64,000 nt of DNA from Pseudomonas sp. B6002 (GTDB lineage: Bacteria > Pseudomonadota > Gammaproteobacteria > Pseudomonadales > Pseudomonadaceae). Shown piece by piece: positions 57,032 to 64,000 of the stretch; within the stretch, counting starts at the first letter, position 1, and each line of letters begins with the position of its first letter. The translations under genes and the position numbers were made by a program. A model generated the notes under the pieces. That model was not told the DNA's origin and did no database searches. It was given only the letters and a program-made list of their open reading frames with translations. The DNA lies in assembly GCF_013385985.1 (NCBI RefSeq), contig NZ_JACAOY010000010.1:297151-361150 (forward strand), written 5' to 3'.

Positions 57032-58180
57032 TTATGCGGGTTTCAGGCAGTAGTGTTCGATCAGTTCCCGCAATAGACGCACTGTAGGCGTCAAGCGTGA
57101 CATTTCGAGGTACTCGCCCGGCTGATGGGCACAGGCGATATCGCCAGGGCCAAGCACCAGGGTTTCACACCCAAGGCGCTGAAGATAAGGCGCTTCGGTG
57201 CCGAACGCTACTGCTTCGGCACGATGACCGGTCAAACGTTCGGCCACCCGCACCAGTTCGGCGTCTTCGGGCTGTTCGAACGGGGGCACTTCGGGGAACA
57301 ACGGCGCGTAGTCGATCTTGACCTGATGGCGCTCGGCCAAGGGTTGCAGCTTCTGCCGGATCGCATCGCGCAGCACCTGGGGGTCCATGCCCGGCAGGGG
57401 GCGCAGGTCGAATTCCAGGGAACACTGGCCGCAGATACGGTTGGGGTTGTCGCCACCGTGGATACAACCGAAATTCATGGTCGGCTGGGGTACGCTGAAT
57501 TGCGGGTTACGGTACTCGCGCTGCCAGGCCAGGCGCAGGCCGCGCAGTTCGCCGATGGCGTCGTGCATGGCTTCAAGTGCGCTGTGGCCCAGGCTCGGAT
57601 CCGACGAATGGCCACTCTGGCCCAGAATGTCGATGCGTTCCATCATCACGCCCTTGTGCAGGCGGATCGGCTTGAGGCCGGTAGGCTCGCCGATCACCGC
57701 CGCACGCCCCAGTGGCCGCCCCGCCTCAGCCAGCGCACGGGCGCCGGACATGGAGCTTTCTTCATCACAGGTGGCGAGGATCAACAGCGGTTGCTTGAAC
57801 GGTTGATCCAGCAGCGGCAACACCGCTTCGATGGCCAAGGCGAAAAAGCCCTTCATGTCGCAACTGCCCAGTCCTACCCAGCGGCCGTCGACTTCCGTCA
57901 GCTTGAGCGGGTCGGTCTTCCACAGCGCGGCGTCATACGGAACCGTATCGCTGTGACCTGCCAACACCAGCCCACCCGGGCCACTGCCGAAACTGGCCAG
58001 CAGGTTGAACTTGCCAGGGCTGACCTGCTGGATGTCGATGGCAAATCCCAGGTCGCCCAGCCAACTGGCAAGCAAATCGATCACCGGGCGGTTGGTCTGG
58101 TCGAGAGACGTCTGGGTGCAACTGACCGACGGCGCAGCAATCAGCGCGGCGAACTGCTCTTTCATGGACGGTAATGGCAT
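57032..58180 (-). CDS. argE: Acetylornithine deacetylase ArgE
   Basis: 382 residues from 58180 (MPLPSMKEQF), with GAGAG upstream; a second ATG at 58165 is possible. M20 zinc peptidase: metal ligands in LAGHSDTVPYD and LGSCDMKGFFA, catalytic glutamate in ATCDEESSMSGA. Deacetylates N-acetylornithine. The argE-argA order is typical of Pseudomonas, which also has the ArgJ cycle. Confidence 0.94.
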   Translation of the reverse strand: MPLPSMKEQFAALIAAPSVSCTQTSLDQTNRPVIDLLASWLGDLGFAIDIQQVSPGKFNLLASFGSGPGGLVLAGHSDTVPYDAALWKTDPLKLTEVDGRWVGLGSCDMKGFFALAIEAVLPLLDQPFKQPLLILATCDEESSMSGARALAEAGRPLGRAAVIGEPTGLKPIRLHKGVMMERIDILGQSGHSSDPSLGHSALEAMHDAIGELRGLRLAWQREYRNPQFSVPQPTMNFGCIHGGDNPNRICGQCSLEFDLRPLPGMDPQVLRDAIRQKLQPLAERHQVKIDYAPLFPEVPPFEQPEDAELVRVAERLTGHRAEAVAFGTEAPYLQRLGCETLVLGPGDIACAHQPGEYLEMSRLTPTVRLLRELIEHYCLKPA

Positions 58181-58338
58181 GCGCGGTCTCTCAACTTCCC
58201 GGATGAGCCCCACTATAGAGCCATCTGCACGACACAATAAACCGTTGCGGCACGTTGCCGGGCTCAGTCCTGTACACTGCACGGCCTTGGCAGCCACTCT
58301 TTTCCCCGGCTGCACTCCCGATCCTGGATTTTCCGGCC

Positions 58339-59706
58339 ATGCAGAAAGAAACCGAAATCAAGCTCCGCGTCAGCCGCGAAACACTCGCCGCGCTGCGCGA
58401 GCACCCGCTACTGAAAAAACGCAACAAAAGTGGCTGGGAACGCCGTGAGTTGATGAACCAGTATTTCGACACCCCCGAGCGCGACCTGGCCCAGGCCAAA
58501 GTCGCCCTGCGCCTGCGCAAGGACGGTGACGACATCATCCAGACCCTCAAGACCCGTGGCCAGAGCGTCGCCGGCTTGTCGGAACGCAACGAGTACAACT
58601 GGGACCTGCCCAAAGCCAAGCTCGACGTGAAGAAGCTGGACGGCGAATGCTGGCCCGAGCAACTGGCCGAGCTGGACAAAAAGACCCTTAAGCCGATCTT
58701 CACCACCGACTTCGTGCGTGAGCGCGCCGAAATCGCCTGGGGCCGTGGCAAGGCCAAGGTGGTTATCGAAGCGGCCCTGGACCTGGGCCACGTGGTGGTC
58801 GGCAAGCAGAAAGAAGAAATCTGCGAGCTGGAGCTGGAATTGCGTGAAGGCGAACCGGCTGCCCTGCTGGAACTGGCCGCCGAACTGGCCGCCACCCTGG
58901 CCCTGATGCCCTGCGACATCAGCAAGGCCGAGCGCGGCTACCGCCTGTACGACGCCAGCAGCTACTCCCTGAGCCTGCCGGCACCTGAGCTGCACGCCGA
59001 AATGCCGCTGGACGACGCTTTCGCCGCCATCATGTGGCACCTGCTCGGCAGCAGCCAGCGCCTGGCCGAACAATACCGCTTCAATGGCCACTGGCGCCTG
59101 CTGAAGGACTGGGTCGACAACCTGGGCGAACTGCGCGCCCTGGTCGGCAGCCTCGGTCAAGCTGCACCTCGTCAGTCCACCAGTGAACTGCGCAGCGCAC
59201 TGGATGCCCTGCTGGAAGACTGGCGCCCGCTGGTGCAAGCCGGTGACGACGACGAAGACATCCGCAAAGCCGCGCCTGAGCAATTCATCGAAGAATTGGA
59301 CGACGTGCGTTGGGGCCTGTTCTCGCTGAACGCTTCCCGCTGGTTGCTGGCCCGTACCTGGACCGCCGACCGCAACGTGCGTGGCAATCGCCAGGGCGCG
59401 GCCCAAATCACCAACTGGCTGCCGCGCCTGCTGGCAGACGACGCCGTCGCCCTGCAACTGCCGCGCTACCAGCAGCAGCCGGAAGACCTGGCCGAGCAAC
59501 TGCCGCGTATCGAACGCATCCAGGCCTGGCTGCACCATGCGCGCCATGTGGTGGACATTCCGGAGCTGGACCGTTTGTACGGCGAGCTGAACAAGTTGGC
59601 GCAACTGGCCAACCAGCTGATCACCGATGAGTCGCTGGATGCGCGGATGCATCAGGCGATTGCGGTGTACCAGAACCGGGCCTGGAAGACCCTGCTGCGT
59701 CTGTAA
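58339..59706 (+). CDS. CYTH-CHAD domain protein (YgiF-like inorganic triphosphatase)
   Basis: 455 residues. The CYTH tunnel motif ExExK is E4-T-E6-I-K8 (KETEIKLRV), and further CYTH strands run to about 200. The C-terminal CHAD helical domain (about 220-450) contains histidine/basic helices such as WLHHARHVVD that bind polyphosphate. E. coli YgiF hydrolyses inorganic triphosphate; the same is likely here. Start chosen because earlier in-frame codons lie in the argE promoter. Confidence 0.9.
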   Translation: MQKETEIKLRVSRETLAALREHPLLKKRNKSGWERRELMNQYFDTPERDLAQAKVALRLRKDGDDIIQTLKTRGQSVAGLSERNEYNWDLPKAKLDVKKLDGECWPEQLAELDKKTLKPIFTTDFVRERAEIAWGRGKAKVVIEAALDLGHVVVGKQKEEICELELELREGEPAALLELAAELAATLALMPCDISKAERGYRLYDASSYSLSLPAPELHAEMPLDDAFAAIMWHLLGSSQRLAEQYRFNGHWRLLKDWVDNLGELRALVGSLGQAAPRQSTSELRSALDALLEDWRPLVQAGDDDEDIRKAAPEQFIEELDDVRWGLFSLNASRWLLARTWTADRNVRGNRQGAAQITNWLPRLLADDAVALQLPRYQQQPEDLAEQLPRIERIQAWLHHARHVVDIPELDRLYGELNKLAQLANQLITDESLDARMHQAIAVYQNRAWKTLLRL

Positions 59707-59712
59707 AATCGC

Positions 59713-59801
59713 ATTCGCGGGCAAGCCCGCTCCCACATTGAACTGGGTTTACACATTTACATTTGTGAATACAGTCAGTGTGGGAGCGGGCTTGCCCGCG
59801 A
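59713..59801. repeat. REP doublet (REPIN), subtype C
   Basis: Both arms carry the subtype-C core GGGAGCGGGCTTGCCCGCGA; the loop is AT-rich (ttacacatttacatttgtgaa). Between convergent genes. Confidence 0.9.
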
Positions 59802-59815
59802 AGAGGCCCTCACTG

Positions 59816-60286
59816 TCAGCGCAACACTGGCAGGCTCGTGGTGGACTTGATCTCCGACAACGCCACAATCGAATTGACCTCCTGAATCCCCGGCACCATC
59901 GACAGCTTCTCGAAGAAGAACCGCTCGTACGCTTCGATATCCGCCGTCACGATGCGCAGCAGAAAATCCACCGCCCCCATCAGCACATAGCACTCCAGCA
60001 CTTCCGGAAAACCGCGAATCGCCTCGGTGAATTCAGTGAAGTTGGACCGACCGTGGGCGTTGAGTTTGACCTCGGCGAAGATCTGCGTGTTGAGGCCGAT
60101 CTTCTTGCGGTCCAGCAAGGTGACCTGGCCACGGATCACCCCCTCTTCCTTGAGCCGCTGGATACGCCGCCAGCACGGCGATTGAGACAGGCCCACTTGC
60201 TCGGCGATCTGCGCACTGGACAGCGAGGCGTCCTCTTGCAGCAGGGCCAGGATACGACGGTCGTAGGCGTCCAGCTCGCTATGCAT
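59816..60286 (-). CDS. Lrp/AsnC-family regulator
   Basis: 156 residues: N-terminal HTH (LDAYDRRILALLQEDA, SSAQIAEQVGLSQSPCWRRI) and a C-terminal RAM/ACT effector domain (VLECYVLMGAVDFLLRIVT). Feast/famine-type regulator responding to an amino acid. Divergent from the small hypothetical gene at 60414, a probable target. Confidence 0.92.
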   Translation of the reverse strand: MHSELDAYDRRILALLQEDASLSSAQIAEQVGLSQSPCWRRIQRLKEEGVIRGQVTLLDRKKIGLNTQIFAEVKLNAHGRSNFTEFTEAIRGFPEVLECYVLMGAVDFLLRIVTADIEAYERFFFEKLSMVPGIQEVNSIVALSEIKSTTSLPVLR

Positions 60287-60413
60287 AAAAATACCTTTGA
60301 TAGTCGATATATTGAATTGAGTAATTCATATAGCGGCCAATATGGCTGATCTTAGATAAGAAATCTCCCGTGCCGAATGTAAAAATTTCTCTAGTCGAAT
60401 CTGGAGAGCCAGC

Positions 60414-60752
60414 ATGCACGCCGTCGAAACCGTCCACCCCGCCACCCGCGTCGATGCGTGGGCCGTCAACAGCGCACATTGCCAGGCGCATTACCGCATC
60501 GTCGCCGAAGCTGAGCCGGACGTGCTGTGCCGCGTGCTCAACTATTTTGCACTGCAGTTCCTGACGCCCAGCCAGGTCCAGGTGAACCGCGAGGACGACC
60601 TACTGAGCGTGGATATCGTGATGAATGGCCTAAGCTGGCACCGGGCCCAGGTGATCGGTGAAAAGATTCGAAATGTGATCAGCGTGTGCAGCCTGGAACT
60701 GTGGGCAGCTGATTCCGTGGAGCCTCAAGAGCGGGTAGCCGTCGCGCTGTAA
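60414..60752 (+). CDS. Conserved hypothetical protein, possible ACT-like fold
   Basis: 112 residues, GGAGAG before the ATG. Not recognised with certainty. The alternation of strand and helix (YRIVAEAEPDVLCRVLNYFA, LLSVDIVMNGLSWHRAQVIG, VCSLELW) recalls an ACT domain such as the small subunit of acetolactate synthase, and a stand-alone amino-acid-binding role would fit its divergent Lrp partner. That is inference. Confidence 0.7.
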   Translation: MHAVETVHPATRVDAWAVNSAHCQAHYRIVAEAEPDVLCRVLNYFALQFLTPSQVQVNREDDLLSVDIVMNGLSWHRAQVIGEKIRNVISVCSLELWAADSVEPQERVAVAL

Positions 60753-60837
60753 AAGCCTGCAATACAAGCCGGGAGGCGCTGAGTCATGGGCTGACTAGCC
60801 TTGGGATTACGCCCCAAGCCAGCCCAGGAAACCTGCA

Positions 60838-62523
60838 ATGCCCGTTGATCAACCTTTGGAACTGCATCGGCTGTTACCCGCCATGGTCGACAGCGGCGTG
60901 ATAACACCCGAAACCGCCCGGCAGTTGTCTGCGCTACCCGCCAACAATGCGTTGCACCCCTTGGAGTGCATTGCAGCACAGGGGCCTTGCCTGGAAACCC
61001 TGACGCAATGGCTTGCCCGGCACGTTGGGCAGCCTTATCTGCGCATCGATCCGTTGAAGATCGACGCGGCGACCGTGGTGCCATTGATGTCCCACGCTTT
61101 CGCTTTACGCCACACCATTCTCGCGGTGGCCGTGGACGCGCACACCGTGACCATCGCCAGCGCCCAGCCCGGCATCACCGCCTGGGAAGCCGGCCTGGCA
61201 CAGGTGCTCAAGCGTTCGATCAAACGCGTGGTCGCCAACCCACAGGACATACGGCGCTGCATCGGCGAGTTTTACCGCTTGGCCAAGTCGGTCAGCGGTG
61301 CCGATCAAAAGTCTGCTGTGCCTGGCACTGCCGAACTGCTCAACCTCGGCGCCCACGACAAGGAGCCGGATGCCAATGACGCGCATATCGTCAATATCGT
61401 CGACTGGCTGCTGCAATACGCCTTCGGCCAGCGGGCCAGCGATATCCACATCGAACCCTGCCGCGACCAGGGCCGCGTACGTTTTCGCATCGATGGGTTA
61501 TTGCACGACGTCTACCAGTTCCCGCCCCAGGTCACTATGGCTGTGGTCAGCCGCCTCAAAAGCCTGGGCCGGATGAATGTGGCAGAAAAGCGCAAACCCC
61601 AGGATGGGCGAGTCAAGACCAAGAGCCCCACAGGCACCGAGGTGGAACTGCGCCTGTCCACCTTGCCCACTGCGTTTGGCGAAAAACTGGTAATGCGCAT
61701 TTTCGACCCACAGGTCCTGCTCAAAGGCTTTGACCAGTTGGGTTTGTCTGCAGATGATCAGCAACGCTGGCACGCCATGACGCGCCAGGCCAATGGCATC
61801 ATCCTCGTCACCGGGCCTACGGGTTCGGGCAAGACCAGCACCCTCTACACCACGCTCAAGCAACTGGCGACCCGCGAGGTCAACCTGTGCACGGTGGAAG
61901 ACCCGATCGAAATGGTCGAGCCCGCCTTCAACCAGATGCAGGTACAGCACAACATCGATCTGACCTTCGCCAGCGGCATTCGCGCCCTGCTGCGGCAGGA
62001 CCCGGACATCATCATGATCGGTGAGATTCGTGACCAGGAAACGGCCGAAATGGCGATTCAGGCCGCGTTGACAGGGCATTTGGTGCTGTCAACCCTGCAC
62101 ACCAACGATGCACCCAGCGCCATCAGTCGCTTGCAGGAACTCGGCATTGCTCATTATTTGATCAAGGCTACGCTGATAGGCGTAATGGCACAGCGGCTGG
62201 TGAGGGTGTTGTGCCCTCACTGCAAACGCGCTGTGAAAGACACTGAAGCCCATGAGGCGGTCGGGTGCGCGGAGTGTCGTGACAGTGGCTACCGGGGCCG
62301 GGCCGGCCTCTATGAAATCATGGTGGTGGACGAAGCACTCAAGGGCTTTATCACGCCCGGCGCCGATATACACGCGCTACGCCGCGCGGCGCTTGAACAA
62401 GGCATGTGCAGCCTGCGCATGGCCGGTATCGACAAGATGAACGCCGGCCTCACCACCCTGGCTGAAGTCTTGCGCGTAACGCCTGGGGATTCAGAAACAA
62501 ATCCTTTGATTGTCGGGGCATGA
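60838..62523 (+). CDS. GspE/PilB-type secretion ATPase (isolated)
   Basis: 561 residues. Residues 1-150 form a GspE/MshEN-like N-domain; Walker A is G326-PTGSGK-T333, the Asp box RQDPDIIMIGEIRDQE and the His box TGHLVLSTLHTND follow. A four-cysteine zinc motif is intact (C459, C462, C477, C480). It is a hexameric motor for type II secretion or pilus assembly. No gspF, gspD, pilin or prepilin peptidase gene lies within the window, so its partners are unlinked. Confidence 0.88.
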   Translation: MPVDQPLELHRLLPAMVDSGVITPETARQLSALPANNALHPLECIAAQGPCLETLTQWLARHVGQPYLRIDPLKIDAATVVPLMSHAFALRHTILAVAVDAHTVTIASAQPGITAWEAGLAQVLKRSIKRVVANPQDIRRCIGEFYRLAKSVSGADQKSAVPGTAELLNLGAHDKEPDANDAHIVNIVDWLLQYAFGQRASDIHIEPCRDQGRVRFRIDGLLHDVYQFPPQVTMAVVSRLKSLGRMNVAEKRKPQDGRVKTKSPTGTEVELRLSTLPTAFGEKLVMRIFDPQVLLKGFDQLGLSADDQQRWHAMTRQANGIILVTGPTGSGKTSTLYTTLKQLATREVNLCTVEDPIEMVEPAFNQMQVQHNIDLTFASGIRALLRQDPDIIMIGEIRDQETAEMAIQAALTGHLVLSTLHTNDAPSAISRLQELGIAHYLIKATLIGVMAQRLVRVLCPHCKRAVKDTEAHEAVGCAECRDSGYRGRAGLYEIMVVDEALKGFITPGADIHALRRAALEQGMCSLRMAGIDKMNAGLTTLAEVLRVTPGDSETNPLIVGA

Positions 62524-62600
62524 AACCGTTCTTATCCGTGACGAGACCGTTACAATCGGCCGAACGTCGTTTCACTGACACTTTCAGATAGGGAATCGTT

Positions 62601-63521
62601 ATGCAGATCGGAACCGTACTGCTTCTTTTCGTGGGCCTGGCCGTGGCCATCCTGTTCATGGGCTTCAAGGTGGTGCCCCAGGGCTACCAGTGGACCGTCG
62701 AACGTTTCGGCCGCTACACCAACACCCTCAAGCCCGGCCTCAACATCATCATCCCGGTCATGGACCGCATCGGTCGCAAGATCAATGTGATGGAGAGCGT
62801 GCTGGATATTCCGCCCCAGGAAGTCATCACTGCCGACAACGCCACCGTGCAGATCGATGCCGTGTGTTTCTTCCAGGTGGTCAACACCGCCCAGGCCGCC
62901 TACGAGGTCAATAACCTCGAACATGCCATCCGCAACCTGCTGCAAACCAACATCCGTACCGTATTGGGCTCCATGGAGCTGGACGCCATGCTCAGCCAGC
63001 GCGACGGCATCAACGAAAAACTGCTGAAAACCGTGGACGAAGCCACCGCGCCGTGGGGCATCAAGATCACCCGTATCGAGATCAAGGACATCAGCCCGCC
63101 CGCCGACTTGATGGCCGCCATGTCCGGTCAGATGAAAGCCGAACGGATCAAGCGTGCGCAGATTCTGGAAGCCGAAGGCCTGCGCGCCTCGGCGATCCTG
63201 ACCGCCGAAGGTAAGAAGCAGGCACAGATCCTTGAGGCCGAAGGTAGCCGACAGGCGGCTTTCCTTGAGTCCGAAGCCCGTGAACGCCAGGCCGAAGCGG
63301 AAGCTCGCGCGACGCAGGTCGTGTCGGAAGCCATCGCGTCGGGCAACGTGCAGGCGGTCAACTACTTCGTGGCGCAGAAATACATCGACGCCCTGGGCAA
63401 GCTGGCGTCAGCCAACAACAGCAAGGTCATCCTGATGCCGCTGGACGCCAGCCAGGTGATTGGCGCCGTGGGTGGCATCGGCGAGATCGTCAAGGCCACC
63501 TTCGACAGCAAGAAAGGCTGA
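62601..63521 (+). CDS. SPFH/stomatin-like membrane protein (QmcA type)
   Basis: 306 residues. One N-terminal membrane segment (about 4-22), the band-7/SPFH domain (about 25-190; [36 protein letters not shown]) and then a long coiled-coil with repeated [13 protein letters not shown] units. Forms oligomeric membrane microdomain scaffolds with NfeD proteins and often regulates FtsH-like proteases. The NfeD gene follows after 4 bp. Confidence 0.93.
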   Translation: MQIGTVLLLFVGLAVAILFMGFKVVPQGYQWTVERFGRYTNTLKPGLNIIIPVMDRIGRKINVMESVLDIPPQEVITADNATVQIDAVCFFQVVNTAQAAYEVNNLEHAIRNLLQTNIRTVLGSMELDAMLSQRDGINEKLLKTVDEATAPWGIKITRIEIKDISPPADLMAAMSGQMKAERIKRAQILEAEGLRASAILTAEGKKQAQILEAEGSRQAAFLESEARERQAEAEARATQVVSEAIASGNVQAVNYFVAQKYIDALGKLASANNSKVILMPLDASQVIGAVGGIGEIVKATFDSKKG

Positions 63522-63525
63522 AGCC

Positions 63526-63972
63526 ATGTGGGAATTCCTGCAGCACCTGTCGTTCTGGGACTGGCTGGCACTGGGCACGGTGCTGCTGATCCTTGAGGTA
63601 TTCGGCGCCGGCGGTTACCTGCTATGGATGGGCATTGCCGCCGCCGCCGTGGGTGTCATCAAGTTTCTGGTGCCACCGCTTGGGCTGGAGTGGCAACTGC
63701 TGTTGTTTGCGGTGCTGTCGATATTGACAGCAGTGTATTGGTGGAAACGCCAACGCAGCAGCGCAAAGGCCAGCGACCAGCCGGGGCTGAACGAACGCGG
63801 TTCGGAGCTGGTGGGGCGTGTCTTCGTGGTGCACCAGGCGATCGTCGATGGCCGAGGCAAGATAAAAGTCGGTGATGGAGTGTGGATGGCAACCGGTCCG
63901 GACAGCCCTGTAGGCGCTCAAGTACGGGTGATTGGTCAGAATGGCGTGGTTTTAACAGTTGAAACTGTTTAG
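63526..63972 (+). CDS. NfeD-family membrane protein
   Basis: 148 residues from 63526, overlapped by no other gene. Two or three N-terminal membrane segments (about 12-70) and a C-terminal soluble OB fold (LVGRVFVVHQAIVDGRGKI, VGAQVRVIGQNGVVLTV). Partner of the stomatin-like protein, translated from the same mRNA (4-bp gap). Short NfeD1b class, without the ClpP-like protease part. Confidence 0.92.
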   Translation: MWEFLQHLSFWDWLALGTVLLILEVFGAGGYLLWMGIAAAAVGVIKFLVPPLGLEWQLLLFAVLSILTAVYWWKRQRSSAKASDQPGLNERGSELVGRVFVVHQAIVDGRGKIKVGDGVWMATGPDSPVGAQVRVIGQNGVVLTVETV

Positions 63973-64000
63973 TCAGTGATGGAACTCGGCTGCGCTTACT

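Overview
The window is a GC-rich chromosomal segment of a fluorescent Pseudomonas (P. fluorescens / P. putida lineage). The evidence is the gene content and order: rppH-ptsP, lgt-thyA, ilvA/rpiA divergent, serA next to a D-2-hydroxyglutarate dehydrogenase, the complete spuABCDEFGH polyamine operon with spuI, the ssuEADCBF sulfonate operon with lsfA, argE-argA, and about fifteen Pseudomonas-type REP doublets (REPINs). No tRNA, rRNA, CRISPR array or intact IS element was seen. The first gene (LysR) is cut by the window edge.

Layout. 1-3632: partial LysR regulator, Cd/Zn/Pb P-type ATPase gene cadA, and divergent MerR-type cadR with the 21-bp operator between them. 3633-7297: an AT-rich island holding a two-gene Hachiman antiphage system, hamA (nuclease-like) and hamB (helicase), with its own promoter region and terminator. 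The island sits in the 3' end of cadR: a second, promoterless copy of the last ~190 bp of cadR lies on its far side (7298-7486), and the two copies share a perfect 98-bp direct repeat. This is the most interesting part of the window. 7487-28700: housekeeping genes (thyA, lgt, NRDE protein, ptsP, rppH, HAD phosphatase, a DUF2269/SDR-DoxX operon, ilvA, rpiA, two SdiA-regulated/YjiK-like paralogues, FAH protein, D-2-hydroxyglutarate dehydrogenase, serA and assorted DUF genes). 28700-35016: thioredoxin-like protein, HacB-like penicillin/AHL acylase, AraC and GlxA regulators, AhpD-like and HD proteins. 35159-45954: the polyamine uptake and catabolism locus. SpuD/SpuE bind polyamines, SpuFGH import them, SpuB/SpuI gamma-glutamylate them, SpuC transaminates and SpuA removes the glutamyl group. 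46186-55511: TetR regulator, the ssu operon for alkanesulfonate desulfonation, lsfA peroxiredoxin, an OprD-family porin and an orphan TauA-like binding protein; together these look like a sulfur-scavenging neighbourhood. 55598-64000: argA, argE, a CYTH-CHAD protein, an Lrp regulator with a small conserved hypothetical gene, a lone GspE-like ATPase, and a stomatin/NfeD pair.

REPINs of three sequence subtypes lie almost always at gene 3' ends. Long open frames antisense to the GC-rich genes were treated as shadows and left out. Function calls rest on recognised motifs and gene order; no database search was run.
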